Positions 15,000-23,967 of a stretch of DNA of 62,217 bases are shown piece by piece. The stretch's first letter is position 1. Each line of letters opens with the position of its first letter. Source of the DNA: Bacillota bacterium (GTDB taxonomy: Bacteria > Bacillota > Clostridia > Peptostreptococcales > Anaerovoracaceae); assembly GCA_017557505.1 (NCBI GenBank), contig JAFYYP010000023.1:1-62217 (forward strand). The letters are read 5' to 3'. The translations under genes were made by a program, and so were the position numbers. Under the pieces are notes generated by a model that saw only the letters and a program-made list of their open reading frames with translations, was not told the DNA's origin and did not search any database.

Positions 15000-16063
15000 T
15001 GGAAAAGATCCTTGTCATCAATCCCGGAAGCACCTCGTCGAAGATCGCCGTCTACGAAGGCGAAACGCAGGTCTTTCTGGAGAATATCAGTCATCCGAAC
15101 GAAGAGCTCGCGGTCTATCCGACGACCTACGACCAGCTGCAGTACCGCATCGACGCGATCGCAGAGACCCTGAAAAAGGCCGGCATTCCGGCTGACTCCT
15201 TCGATTGCGTCATGGGAAGAGGCGGCGGCATCGCGCGCCTTGCGACCGGCGGGTATGAGGTGAATCAGGCGCTGATGGATTCCGCGAAGGATCATCCGCT
15301 GTTCGACCACGTGTCCAACATCGGCGCTGCCCTGGCCTATCATTTCGCGCAGGCTTCGGGCTGCAAGGCCTATATCTACGACGCGGTCAGCGCTGAGACG
15401 ATGATTCCGGAAGCGAAGATCCTGGGCATGGATCACATGGAGCGCACCAGCCTGTGCCACGTGCTGAACGCGCGTGCCATGAGCATCAAATACGCGAAGG
15501 AGCAGGGCAAAAAATACGAGGATATGAACCTGATCGTCGCGCACATGGGCGGCGGCATCACCGTGTCGGCCCACTGCCACGGACGTATCATCGACAACGT
15601 CCGCGACGACGAAGGCCCGATGTCTCCGACAAGGAGCGGCGCGGTGAGCGTGCAGAAGGTCGTGGATCTGTGTTTCAGCGGTAAATACAACTACGAAGAG
15701 ATGACGAAAAAGACCCGCGGCGACGCAGGCCTCGTCAATCTGCTCGGTACGCACAACGCGCGCGAAGTCGAACGGCGCATCGGCGAAGGCGACGCCTACG
15801 CGAAGCTCGTGTATGACGCCATGGGCTACCAGGTCGCCAAATACGCGGCCATGATGGCCGGCAGCTTTACCGAGCCGGTGGACGCGGTCATCCTCACCGG
15901 CGGCATCGCCCATTCGAAGATGCTGACCGGGGTCATCCGCGAGCATCTGGAACACACGTTCAACGTCGTGATCATGCCCGGCGAGAACGAAATGGAGGCG
16001 CTCGCGTTCGGCGGTCTGCGCATCCTGCGCGGCGAAGAGGCTGCGAACCCCGCATACGTATAG
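14999..16063 (+). CDS. buk: Butyrate kinase
   Basis: Butyrate kinase makes ATP by transferring phosphate from butyryl phosphate to ADP, the last step of one route of butyrate fermentation. The 354-residue protein carries the ASKHA phosphate loop INPGSTSSKIA at 6-16, MGRGGG near 72-77, HMGGG near 181-185 and LTGGIAHS near 300. Branched-chain kinases in this family accept isobutyrate or isovalerate, so substrate range is open. No phosphotransbutyrylase gene lies next to it. The start codon overlaps the preceding stop (TAATG), with AAGGAG upstream. Confidence 0.92.
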   Translation: MEKILVINPGSTSSKIAVYEGETQVFLENISHPNEELAVYPTTYDQLQYRIDAIAETLKKAGIPADSFDCVMGRGGGIARLATGGYEVNQALMDSAKDHPLFDHVSNIGAALAYHFAQASGCKAYIYDAVSAETMIPEAKILGMDHMERTSLCHVLNARAMSIKYAKEQGKKYEDMNLIVAHMGGGITVSAHCHGRIIDNVRDDEGPMSPTRSGAVSVQKVVDLCFSGKYNYEEMTKKTRGDAGLVNLLGTHNAREVERRIGEGDAYAKLVYDAMGYQVAKYAAMMAGSFTEPVDAVILTGGIAHSKMLTGVIREHLEHTFNVVIMPGENEMEALAFGGLRILRGEEAANPAYV

Positions 16064-16077
16064 CAGGAGGACTGTTC

Positions 16078-17343
16078 ATGGACCGCTGTACTTACGACGC
16101 TTACGTCAAGATCCTGAATGCCGAACTCGTGCCGGCCATGGGCTGCACCGATCCCATCGTCATCGCGTATTGCTGCGCGAAGGCGAAAGAGGCGCTCGGC
16201 TGCATGCCCGAAAAGCTGGACCTGTACGTGAGCGGCAACCTTGTTAAGAATGCGAAATGCGTGGTCGTGCCCGGCACAGGCGGCCTGATCGGCATGAAGG
16301 CTGCGGCGGCGGCAGGCCTCGTGGGCGGCGACCCTTCCGTGGCGCTGGAAGTCCTGTCTTCCCTGACACCTGAGATGCGTCCCGCAATTCTGAATTATAT
16401 GGAAACTGCAGAGATCGACCTTCTGCCGACTGACGGTAAGGAATCTCTGGAGGTCATTGCGGAAGTCTTTGGCGGCGGTCACAGCGCGAAGTGCCGCATC
16501 GCCCGCAGCTATTCCAACGTCGTGCTGCTGGAAAAGGACGGAGCGATCCTGGAAGAGGCGGAACTGTCCGACAGTCCCGGCGGAGGCATCGACAAGAGCG
16601 TCCTGAAGGTCGCGGACATCGTTGAATTCGCGAAAACCGTCGATCTTTCCGAAGTGGAAGACGTCCTGAAACGCCAGGTCGAATACAATATGGCTGCATC
16701 GAAAGCCGGGTTCGAAGGCGACTGGGGCGGCTGCGTCGGCAAGACTATTTTAAAGAGCCGTCCTGCGGATATCCGTACGAAGGCGGTCGCGTCTGCTGCG
16801 GCAGGCATCGACGCCCGCATGGGCGGGTGTACGGTGCCCATCATCATCATTGCGGGCAGCGGCGATCAGGGCCTGACCGCGAGCATCCCCGTCATCACGT
16901 ACGCGAAAGAGCTCGGAAAGAGTGAAGAAGAGATGCTGCGCGCGCTGATCGTCGCAGATCTCGTCGGCATCGAAGAACGTTTTTATACCGGCACGATGAG
17001 CGCCTATTGCGGCTGCCTTTGCGCAGCGTCCGGCGCCGGAGCCGGTATCGCCTTCCTGGAAGGCATGGATGCGGAACAGATCTGCCGCGTCGTCATCAAC
17101 GGCCTGGGCATGCTGCCCGGCATGATCTGCGATGGGGCAAAACCTGCCTGCGCGGGCAAGGCAGCCATGGGCATCGAGTCCATGCTGCTGGCAGTCGATC
17201 TCGTCAAGGCCGGCGCAGGGTTTTCCGGAGGCGACGGCATCCTGTTTGCCGACGCGGACGAAACGATACGCGCCGTCGGCAGAGTCGCGGCAGAGGGCAT
17301 GCGCGAAACGGATAAAGTCATTCAGGATATTATGCTGCAGTAA
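16078..17343 (+). CDS. L-cysteine desulfidase family protein (CyuA/UPF0597)
   Basis: Members of this family break cysteine down to pyruvate, sulfide and ammonia using an Fe-S cluster and are related to the alpha domain of L-serine dehydratase. The 421-residue protein has typical conserved cysteines, including GCTDP near residue 22 and CDGAKPACA near 350. A close variant acting on serine or another amino acid is possible. An AGGAGG ribosome binding site lies in the short gap after butyrate kinase, so it is in the same operon. Confidence 0.85.
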   Translation: MDRCTYDAYVKILNAELVPAMGCTDPIVIAYCCAKAKEALGCMPEKLDLYVSGNLVKNAKCVVVPGTGGLIGMKAAAAAGLVGGDPSVALEVLSSLTPEMRPAILNYMETAEIDLLPTDGKESLEVIAEVFGGGHSAKCRIARSYSNVVLLEKDGAILEEAELSDSPGGGIDKSVLKVADIVEFAKTVDLSEVEDVLKRQVEYNMAASKAGFEGDWGGCVGKTILKSRPADIRTKAVASAAAGIDARMGGCTVPIIIIAGSGDQGLTASIPVITYAKELGKSEEEMLRALIVADLVGIEERFYTGTMSAYCGCLCAASGAGAGIAFLEGMDAEQICRVVINGLGMLPGMICDGAKPACAGKAAMGIESMLLAVDLVKAGAGFSGGDGILFADADETIRAVGRVAAEGMRETDKVIQDIMLQ

Positions 17344-17354
17344 AGGAGGAAGCC

Positions 17355-17882
17355 ATGGAGAACGAAAGCATCAAGACGTTGCTTACCAGAAGAAGCGTCA
17401 GAAAGTATAAGCCGGACCACATCACGGAAGAAGAGATGGAAGCGATCCTTGAAGCGGGAAAGTACGCGCCGACCGGCAAGGGCACGCAGTGCACGAAGTT
17501 CGTCGTCATCCGCAACAAGGCAGTGCGCGATAAGCTGTCTGCCATGAACGCGGAGATCATGGGGTCAAACGGCGATCCGTTCTACGGTGCGCCTGACGTG
17601 ATCGCGGTGTTCGCCAACAGCGCAGCCAGCGGCACCTGGGTCGAAGACGGCGCGCTTGCCATGGGCAACCTGATGAATGCGGCCCATGCGCTCGGCGTGG
17701 CGTCCTGCTGGATCCACAGAGCCCGTCAGACGTTCGACAGCCCCGAAGGCAGGGCGATGGCGACCGCCTGGGGCTTGCCCGAGAGCTACGAGGGTATCGG
17801 CTACTGCATCCTTGGCTATGCGGACGGGGAAGAACCCCAGCCGAAGCCCAGGAAAGAGGATTTCGTCGTCTATGTTGACTAA
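17355..17882 (+). CDS. Nitroreductase family flavoprotein
   Basis: This 175-residue FMN-dependent oxidoreductase of the nitroreductase family starts with the typical LLTRRSVRKYKPD and ITEEEMEAILEAGKYAPTG elements, followed by a central region where FMN contacts are expected and a C-terminal ILGYADGE. Such enzymes reduce nitro compounds, quinones or flavins with NAD(P)H; the natural substrate is unknown. It follows the cysteine desulfidase-like gene by 11 bases with AAAGGAGG upstream and ends the operon at a clear terminator. Confidence 0.88.
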   Translation: MENESIKTLLTRRSVRKYKPDHITEEEMEAILEAGKYAPTGKGTQCTKFVVIRNKAVRDKLSAMNAEIMGSNGDPFYGAPDVIAVFANSAASGTWVEDGALAMGNLMNAAHALGVASCWIHRARQTFDSPEGRAMATAWGLPESYEGIGYCILGYADGEEPQPKPRKEDFVVYVD

Positions 17883-17910
17883 CGTGTGACGGGATTGTTA
17901 ATTTTGTGTG

Positions 17911-17938
17911 ACAGGCCCTGCAGGGCCTGTTTTTTTTG
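17911..17938 (+). terminator. Rho-independent terminator
   Basis: A perfect 20-base palindrome built on ACAGGCCCTG and its complement is followed by seven T. The promoter and ATG of the next gene follow within 24 bases. Confidence 0.85.
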
Positions 17939-17946
17939 TCCGGGTA

Positions 17947-17955
17947 TGGTACAAT
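17947..17955 (+). promoter_or_regulatory. Extended -10 promoter directly before a start codon
   Basis: TGGTACAAT is an extended -10 element. Its last base is six bases before the ATG at 17962, and no ribosome binding site fits between, so the transcript would begin at or next to the start codon. Confidence 0.55.
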
Positions 17956-17961
17956 TACGCC

Positions 17962-18954
17962 ATGAAGAAGATTATGATTTTCAGCCTCTGCCTCGCGCTC
18001 ATCGTCGCGCTGGCATGCGGCTGCACAAAACCCGATAACGGCGCCTCCGAAGAGCCCGTTCCGCAGGAAGAGACCGATCCCGAAGACGAGGTCGTATCCA
18101 TTACGCTCGGACAGCTCAAGGAATTCGCCAATACCGATTCTTCCATGTGGGAACTGCTGCAGGATATGTTGCCGAATCTGATCGTATACCGCTCTGCGGG
18201 AGGCGTGTTCCAGTATGCGCCGATCGACCGCAGTCTGCCCCAATCCGATTACGATTGGAACAATCTGGTGGAGGTGAACGAATCACCCCGCGAGGTGAAA
18301 TATGTCGTGGACGGAGAAACGGTCTCCATCAAGGGGATCGACGTATCCACGTACCAGGGCGACATCGAATGGGACAAAGTGGCCGCTTCCGGCGTCAAGT
18401 TCGTTTTCATCCGGCTCGGTTACCGCGGCTATGAGAGCGGACTGCTCGTCCGCGACGACCGCTTCGAGCAGAACATCCAGGGCGCGCTCAGCAACAACAT
18501 CGCGGTCGGCGTCTACTTCGTGACCCAGGCCGTCAGCGTGGAGGAAGCAGTGGAAGAAGCGCAGTTCGTCATGGAGAACATCCGTCCGTACAACGTCACG
18601 TGGCCCATCGTGCTCGACATCGAAGACGCGGCCAGCGCGACGGCCAGAACGGCGGACCTGACCCAGCAGCAGCGCACCGACCACGCCATCGCCTTCTGCG
18701 AGACAATCAAGGAGAACGGCTACACGCCCATGCTGTACTGCAACATCCGCTGGTTCATCGAGAAACTCGATATCTCGCGGATCACGGAGTACGACAAGTG
18801 GTTTGCCCAGTACTTCCACAAGCCGTTCTTCCCGTACGCGTTCCAGATCTGGCAGTACAGCAGCACCGGGGAGATCGAGGGCATCAAGGGGAACGTCGAT
18901 TACGACATCAGTTTCATCGATTACGGCAACCGTACGGAAGAGGCGGGGGAGTAA
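17962..18954 (+). CDS. GH25 family lysozyme, lipoprotein
   Basis: This 330-residue protein is a probable secreted muramidase that cuts peptidoglycan. A lipoprotein signal peptide (residues 1-17, lipobox LACGC, Cys 16 or 18) is followed by an acidic linker, a poorly conserved region to about 115, and a GH25 domain with the opening GIDVSTYQGDIEW, the catalytic-type acidic cluster VLDIEDA, and YTPMLYCN. The ATG at 17962 was chosen because the lipoprotein signal begins there; an ORF start at 17908 lies in the terminator. There is no ribosome binding site, which suggests a leaderless mRNA. Confidence 0.85.
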   Translation: MKKIMIFSLCLALIVALACGCTKPDNGASEEPVPQEETDPEDEVVSITLGQLKEFANTDSSMWELLQDMLPNLIVYRSAGGVFQYAPIDRSLPQSDYDWNNLVEVNESPREVKYVVDGETVSIKGIDVSTYQGDIEWDKVAASGVKFVFIRLGYRGYESGLLVRDDRFEQNIQGALSNNIAVGVYFVTQAVSVEEAVEEAQFVMENIRPYNVTWPIVLDIEDAASATARTADLTQQQRTDHAIAFCETIKENGYTPMLYCNIRWFIEKLDISRITEYDKWFAQYFHKPFFPYAFQIWQYSSTGEIEGIKGNVDYDISFIDYGNRTEEAGE

Positions 18955-18992
18955 GCCGTATCAATATTTAAAAGGGAAAGAAAGGATTGGAA

Positions 18993-19754
18993 ATGGAGTA
19001 CAAAAGACTTTACAAGTCCTCTACGGACAAAGCGATCTTCGGCGTATGCGGGGGCATCGCCGAGTATTTCGGGATCGATTCTCTGATCGTCCGGCTCGTG
19101 CTGGTCCTGTTTACGCTGGCATTCGGCGCAGGACTGCTGTTTTACATCATTGCGGCACTGATCATGCCCAAACGGCCGGAAGACGGCGGTCCCCAGGTTT
19201 ACGAACAGCCTGCCCAGCCCGGCGCCTATAACGCAGGCGGCACGACGTACGTCAACCGTGCGTCTTATCAGGAACCCATGCCGCAGGAAGTCACCCGCAG
19301 CGCGGTGCCGCAGGAAGTGCCTGCAGCGGAGCCGGCCGCGGAACCGGTCGAAGCGGCAGAGCCGGCTGACCCTGTCAGCGCAGCCTGGGCAAGGGAACGC
19401 GAAACGCAGGAAACGCGCGGCGCAGCAGCCGGAGCCCTGAAGGAAGAACCCAAAGCAGAGCCGAAGGCGGAACCCAAGACCGAGCCGAAAGCCGCACCTG
19501 CGCCCGGGGAGCCTCAGGCGAAAAGGTCCTATCAGGCCTATGAAACCTATCAGCAGCCCCGTCAGAACGCGCAGAAAGTCAGCGGCCAGACGTCCGGAAA
19601 CGGCGATCATACGCGTACGGTATTGGGTCTCATCCTGATCCTGATCGGCATCTTCGTGCTCATCAGAGTCTTTCTGCCATACTTCGATGTGCGCATCCTG
19701 TTTGCTGTCTGCGTCATCGTTGCAGGAGGCCTCCTGATCGCGAAAAAGAAATAA
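18993..19754 (+). CDS. PspC domain protein with a charged repeat linker
   Basis: Residues 3-63 form a PspC domain (KSSTDKAIFGVCGGIAEYFG then a hydrophobic helix ending in LIMPKRPE). Such domains occur in envelope-stress regulators and membrane anchors. A long Pro/Glu/Ala/Lys-rich linker follows, with a tandem EPKAEPKAEPK-type repeat near residues 150-170. Two closely spaced hydrophobic segments near the C-terminus (about 203-250) resemble the membrane part of LiaF-like proteins. I chose ATG 18993 rather than TTG 18987 because the spacing to GAAAGGA is better. It lies 38 bases after the lysozyme gene. Confidence 0.75.
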   Translation: MEYKRLYKSSTDKAIFGVCGGIAEYFGIDSLIVRLVLVLFTLAFGAGLLFYIIAALIMPKRPEDGGPQVYEQPAQPGAYNAGGTTYVNRASYQEPMPQEVTRSAVPQEVPAAEPAAEPVEAAEPADPVSAAWARERETQETRGAAAGALKEEPKAEPKAEPKTEPKAAPAPGEPQAKRSYQAYETYQQPRQNAQKVSGQTSGNGDHTRTVLGLILILIGIFVLIRVFLPYFDVRILFAVCVIVAGGLLIAKKK

Positions 19755-19763
19755 TATCACTTT

Positions 19764-21185
19764 ATGGAGACCGGAAAGAAGGATCTGAGAACAAAACTGT
19801 GCTACGGGGCAGGCTATCTGCCGGACCCGTGCTTTTACCAATTCATCGCAACGTTCCAGATCGTCTTTCTGACCGGCGTCGTGGGATTGACCCCTGCGGC
19901 AGCCGGTACGATCTCTTCGCTCACGATCATGGCGGACGCCGTGTTCAGTCTTTTTGTGGGCAAATGGTCCGACAATTTAAGGAGCCGCTTCGGCAGGAGG
20001 CGGCCCTTTTTGCTTGCCGTTTCCTTCGTAATGCCCCTGGCGTTCGCGATGATGTTCCGCACGGCAGGCGGCAGCGATACCGCGAAGTTCTGGTATTACA
20101 TGCTGTGGGGTTTCGTGTTCTGGATCGGGTATGCGGTCTTTTTCGTGTGCTACGTGGCGCTCGGTGCGGACGTGGCGACGGACTATGAAGACCGTATCCT
20201 GCTGAACAGTTATACCAGACTGTTCACCTTGGGCGGCGCGGTGCTTGGTACGGCGCTCCCGCTGACGGCCATAGGCGCGCTGACGGCTCGCGGCATGGAA
20301 GATAAAAACGCCTGGGCGCTGTTTGCGGCGCTTCTGGCGGCGCTCGTCATGGCGTGCAGCCTATTATGCTGGCGCGCGACAAGAGGCTGTGAACGGCCGG
20401 TCTTCGAAGAGCCGGAATCCCAGGGGCTGAAAGGCTTTTTAACGGACTGCCGCCAGCTGCTGACGCTCAGTCCGTACCGCAAGATCATCGCGTCCAAGAT
20501 CGCGAGCGGCCTCGCGTACGCGTTCTTTACGGGCACGCTCATCTTCTACATGCAGTACGTGCTGCAGATCGATACTCGTTTCTCGTCTGTCATCTATCTG
20601 CTTTCCAACATACTGAGCCTCGTTCTGCTGCCGTTTATCGCCGGCATGAGTTTGAAGATCGGCAAGCGCAAGTACATGGCTTATGCGGAATTCGTCACGG
20701 CAGTCTTGAGCGTGCTGCTGGCGCTCACCGGCGTCCGTTCCAGAACGCTGCTCATTCTGTACGTCGTTGTATACATTTTCGGACAGGCGAGTTTCTGGCA
20801 GATCTGCAACACGAATCTGTACGACATCTCCGACCTGGACGAATACCGCTTCGGCGTGCGCCGCGAGGGCAACATCATGGCGCTGCAGAGCTTTATCAAT
20901 ACCTGCTTCACGTCGCTCGACCTGAAGATCCTGAGCATCCTGCTGACCGTCTCCGGCTTTTCCGCTACGGCAGCCGTGCAGAGCGAAACGGCGCTGCGCA
21001 TGCTGAAGGTCATGTTCCTGTGGCTCCCCGCAGCCGGTGCGCTGATGGCAGGAGTGTTCATGCTCCTGTACCGGGTCAATAAAGAAGATTTCATCCTGCT
21101 GAAGGAGGCGCTGTACCGGCGTCATCAGGGCATGGAAGAGATGACGGAAGAGGAAACGGCAAGGATCGAGGGCATGTTCCGGTAA
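19764..21185 (+). CDS. MFS transporter, GPH sugar:cation symporter family (first of two)
   Basis: The 473-residue protein has about twelve hydrophobic helices and the family's features: an N-terminal KLCYGAGYLPDPCFYQFI, GKWSDNLRSRFGRRRPFLL between helices 2 and 3, and a late cytoplasmic loop with DLDEYRFGVRREGNI. GPH symporters import glycosides, pentosides or hexuronides with sodium or protons. A short C-terminal helix extends beyond the last membrane segment. Its stop overlaps the start of the second copy (TAATG). Confidence 0.82.
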   Translation: METGKKDLRTKLCYGAGYLPDPCFYQFIATFQIVFLTGVVGLTPAAAGTISSLTIMADAVFSLFVGKWSDNLRSRFGRRRPFLLAVSFVMPLAFAMMFRTAGGSDTAKFWYYMLWGFVFWIGYAVFFVCYVALGADVATDYEDRILLNSYTRLFTLGGAVLGTALPLTAIGALTARGMEDKNAWALFAALLAALVMACSLLCWRATRGCERPVFEEPESQGLKGFLTDCRQLLTLSPYRKIIASKIASGLAYAFFTGTLIFYMQYVLQIDTRFSSVIYLLSNILSLVLLPFIAGMSLKIGKRKYMAYAEFVTAVLSVLLALTGVRSRTLLILYVVVYIFGQASFWQICNTNLYDISDLDEYRFGVRREGNIMALQSFINTCFTSLDLKILSILLTVSGFSATAAVQSETALRMLKVMFLWLPAAGALMAGVFMLLYRVNKEDFILLKEALYRRHQGMEEMTEEETARIEGMFR

Positions 21186-22615
21186 TGGCAGAACAGAAGA
21201 AGACAAGCGCCCTGCGCAGATATATTTCATACGGAACGGGTTTCCTGGGAGACGCGCTGTATTATCAGTTCATCACCACGTATCTGCTCGTCTTTCTCAC
21301 CGGTCCGGCAGGCCTGAGTCCGAAAGACGCCGGGACCATCGGCAGCATCATCGTGCTGGCGGACGCCGTCGGCTCTCTTTTCGTCGGCCGCATTACGGAC
21401 GGACTGAAATGCAGATACGGCAGAAGACGCCCCGTCCTGCTGTTTTCGGCCTTTGTCCTGCCGCTCATCTTTTTCCTGCTGTTCCTCACAGTCGGCGGCA
21501 GCGACGGGCAGAAAGTCGTCTATTACACGGCCATGGGGCTGCTGTTCTATTCTTTCTTCATTCTGTATTACGTGTCCCAGACCGCTTTCGGCGCGGATAT
21601 CTCGGAAGGATACGACGATTCCATCAAGATGAATTCCGTCGTATCGTTCATCACGAATCTCGGCACGTTCGCCTGTCTTGCCATGCCTCTGCCCGTCATC
21701 AAGTGGCTGCAGAGCCGCGGCATGACACCGTCCCATTCCTGGTCCGCTTTTGCGGCCGGCATGAGCACGATCGTGTTCTGCGGCATCCTGTTCTGCTGGA
21801 ATGAGACGCGCGGCAGGGAAAAGCTCGGCGTCGTCGACACGAAGTCCCAGAGCTGGCGCGAGATGCTCAGCGACTATAAGGAACTGCTGCACATCAAACC
21901 TTACCGCCGGCTGATCGAGACGAAATTCACCCTGAATTTCTGCTACACGATCTATTCCAGCTCCATGGTGTTCTTCATCACGTACTGCATCGGCGGCAAT
22001 CACGAGGCGGTCACGAGTCTGGCCTATACGTTCAATACGATCCTGGGATTTGCCGTCATTCCCGTGGTCACAGGCATCGCTCTGAAGTTCGGCAAACGCA
22101 ACATGACGATGATGACGTCGGTCGTCTACGGGATCGCCGGCATCGTACTGTATCTGATCGGTATCCGCAGCGTGCCTCTGCTGCTGCTCTACGTGCTCGC
22201 GCATTCCATCGGCACGCACGGTTTCTGGCAGCTGTTCTCCACGAATCTGTACGACGTGGCGGATCTCGACGAATACTGCAGCGGCAGGAGGCGGGAAGGC
22301 AACATCGTCGGCCTGCAGAGCTTCCTGTGCGGCATCTCGGTCTCGCTCACCGTGCGCGTCCTGACTCTGCTTTTAGACAGCACGGGTTTCGACGGCAGCG
22401 CGGCTGTGCAGAACGATGCATCGCTGAAAATGCTTGCAATCTGCTTCGTCCTGCTGCCCGGCATCGTCAGCATCCTGGGCGCGCTGTGCATGTCCCTGTA
22501 TAAGGTCGACCGGAAGGGTCACAAGCTAGTACGGGAAGCGCTGAGCCGCAGAAGGCTGGGAGACGCTCCGCTGTCGGAAGAGGAGACAGAAATTATTGAA
22601 GCCATGCTGCGCTGA
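21185..22615 (+). CDS. MFS transporter, GPH sugar:cation symporter family (second of two)
   Basis: This is a paralogue of the preceding gene, with 476 residues and the same landmarks: RYISYGTGFLGDALYYQFI, GRITDGLKCRYGRRRPVLL and DLDEYCSGRRREGNIVGLQSF. Both copies share the ending pattern EAL-RRR-EEE-EAMLR. The one-base overlap indicates translational coupling, so the two may act together or as a heterodimer, or may simply reflect recent duplication and divergence. The substrate is unknown. Confidence 0.82.
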   Translation: MAEQKKTSALRRYISYGTGFLGDALYYQFITTYLLVFLTGPAGLSPKDAGTIGSIIVLADAVGSLFVGRITDGLKCRYGRRRPVLLFSAFVLPLIFFLLFLTVGGSDGQKVVYYTAMGLLFYSFFILYYVSQTAFGADISEGYDDSIKMNSVVSFITNLGTFACLAMPLPVIKWLQSRGMTPSHSWSAFAAGMSTIVFCGILFCWNETRGREKLGVVDTKSQSWREMLSDYKELLHIKPYRRLIETKFTLNFCYTIYSSSMVFFITYCIGGNHEAVTSLAYTFNTILGFAVIPVVTGIALKFGKRNMTMMTSVVYGIAGIVLYLIGIRSVPLLLLYVLAHSIGTHGFWQLFSTNLYDVADLDEYCSGRRREGNIVGLQSFLCGISVSLTVRVLTLLLDSTGFDGSAAVQNDASLKMLAICFVLLPGIVSILGALCMSLYKVDRKGHKLVREALSRRRLGDAPLSEEETEIIEAMLR

Positions 22616-22650
22616 ATATTGTTAAATGGAAAACAATTCCGCGGCAGATG

Positions 22651-22659
22651 TGATATACT
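22651..22659 (+). promoter_or_regulatory. Extended -10 promoter of the aminotransferase gene
   Basis: TGATATACT is an extended -10 element about 55 bases before the ATG at 22714; no good -35 box is visible. Confidence 0.5.
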
Positions 22660-22679
22660 ATATCCAAATGGATGATATG

Positions 22680-22695
22680 CCGCGCAGCTGCGCGG
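22680..22695. promoter_or_regulatory. Perfect 16-bp palindrome in the aminotransferase leader
   Basis: CCGCGCAGCTGCGCGG is a perfect palindrome between the promoter and the GAGGAGG ribosome binding site. It could be an operator or a hairpin in the mRNA; there is no T-run, so it is not a terminator. Confidence 0.5.
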
Positions 22696-22713
22696 AGTTT
22701 GAGGAGGACGAAT

Positions 22714-23904
22714 ATGAAATTTTCCAGCAAGATCCAGAGATGCGGTCTTTCCCCGATCCGCAAGTTCTATCCGTACCAGGTAGAATGCCAGAAGAAGGGA
22801 ATCAAGATCTATCATCTGAACATCGGCCAGCCCGACATCAAGACCCCCGAGTCTTATTTCGAGACGGTCCGCAACTTCAGCGCACCCGTTCTGGAGTACG
22901 CACCTTCCCCGGGTATCCCTGTGACCATCAAGAAGGTCGAGGATTACTACAGAAGCATCGGCATGCAGATCGATCCCGGCGACGTGGTCATCACGGCCGG
23001 CGGCAGCGAAGCCATTACTTTCTCGATGGAAGTTATCCTGGATGACGGCGACGAGATCCTGATCCCGGAACCCTTCTATCCCAACTACAAGACCTTTATC
23101 TACAATACCGGCGCAGATATCGTAGCCATCCCGACCACCGCGGAAGAAGGCTATCACTATGCGGATCTGGACCGCCTCGAAGCGGCAGTTACCCCGAATA
23201 CCCGCGCCATCATGTTCACGAACCCCGGCAACCCGACCGGCGTCGTTCTGACCGCGGATGAGCGCAGACTGATCGCTGACTTCGCAAAGAAGCACGATCT
23301 GTGGATCATCGCCGACGAAGTTTACAGAGAATTCACCTACAACGGCGAGGCGCTGGCTACCATGGGCACCATGGAGGACATCTGGGACAGACTGATCATC
23401 ATCGACTCCGTCTCCAAGAGATTCTCCGCCTGCGGCGCAAGAGTCGGTTCCGTCGTCTGCAAGAACAAGGAATTCCAGGCCGAATTCATGAAGCTCCTGC
23501 AGGCCAGACTGTCCGTTCCCACGCTGGACCAGCTGGCATCCGCTTCCCTGTACGACGTCGATCCGCAGTACTTCAAGGACGTCAACGAAGAGTACAAGAA
23601 GAGAAGAGACACCGTTTACTCCGAACTGATGAAGATCCCCGGCATCGTCTGCAAAGAACCGCAGGGCGCGTTCTATATGATGGTCAAGATGCCCGTCGAC
23701 GATTCGGAGAAGTTCCTGATCTGGCTGCTGACCGAGTTCAACGACAACAACGAGACGGTCATGTACGCTCCGGCCGGCGGCTTCTACAAGACCCCGGGCG
23801 CAGGCATCGACGAGATGCGTATCGCGTACATCCTGAACTGCGACGACCTGAAGAGAGCGATCCAGCTGCTCGGCATGGGCATCGCGAAGTACAACGCGAG
23901 ATAA
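22714..23904 (+). CDS. Class I/II aminotransferase, aspartate aminotransferase-like
   Basis: This 396-residue pyridoxal phosphate enzyme of fold type I transfers amino groups between amino acids and keto acids. Landmarks are LNIGQPDIKTP near the N-terminus, EPFYPNY near 116, the FTNPGNPTG motif near 168-176, DEVYREF near 204, and the cofactor-binding lysine 235 in SVSKRFSACG. The ATG at 22714 follows GAGGAGG; an earlier ATG at 22672 overlaps the leader palindrome. The usual substrate could be aspartate or another amino acid. Confidence 0.85.
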   Translation: MKFSSKIQRCGLSPIRKFYPYQVECQKKGIKIYHLNIGQPDIKTPESYFETVRNFSAPVLEYAPSPGIPVTIKKVEDYYRSIGMQIDPGDVVITAGGSEAITFSMEVILDDGDEILIPEPFYPNYKTFIYNTGADIVAIPTTAEEGYHYADLDRLEAAVTPNTRAIMFTNPGNPTGVVLTADERRLIADFAKKHDLWIIADEVYREFTYNGEALATMGTMEDIWDRLIIIDSVSKRFSACGARVGSVVCKNKEFQAEFMKLLQARLSVPTLDQLASASLYDVDPQYFKDVNEEYKKRRDTVYSELMKIPGIVCKEPQGAFYMMVKMPVDDSEKFLIWLLTEFNDNNETVMYAPAGGFYKTPGAGIDEMRIAYILNCDDLKRAIQLLGMGIAKYNAR

Positions 23905-23920
23905 AAAGCAGATTCCCCGA

Positions 23921-23952
23921 AAGGCCGAAGCCTTGCGCTTCGGCCTTTTTTT
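23921..23952 (+). terminator. Rho-independent terminator
   Basis: Arms AAGGCCGAAG and CTTCGGCCTT enclose a 7-base loop and are followed by a T-run. The next ATG is at 23968. Confidence 0.88.
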
Positions 23953-23955
23953 GTT

Positions 23956-23961
23956 TATCAT
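23956..23961 (+). promoter_or_regulatory. Possible -10 box directly before a start codon
   Basis: TATCAT ends seven bases before the ATG at 23968, with a TG two bases in front. No ribosome binding site fits between it and the start. Confidence 0.4.
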
Positions 23962-23967
23962 AAAACC

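Noticed and set aside
19440-19500. CRISPR or other spaced repeat
   Set aside because: The repetition is a coding repeat of Glu-Pro-Lys-Ala units in the PspC-protein linker, with no spacers.
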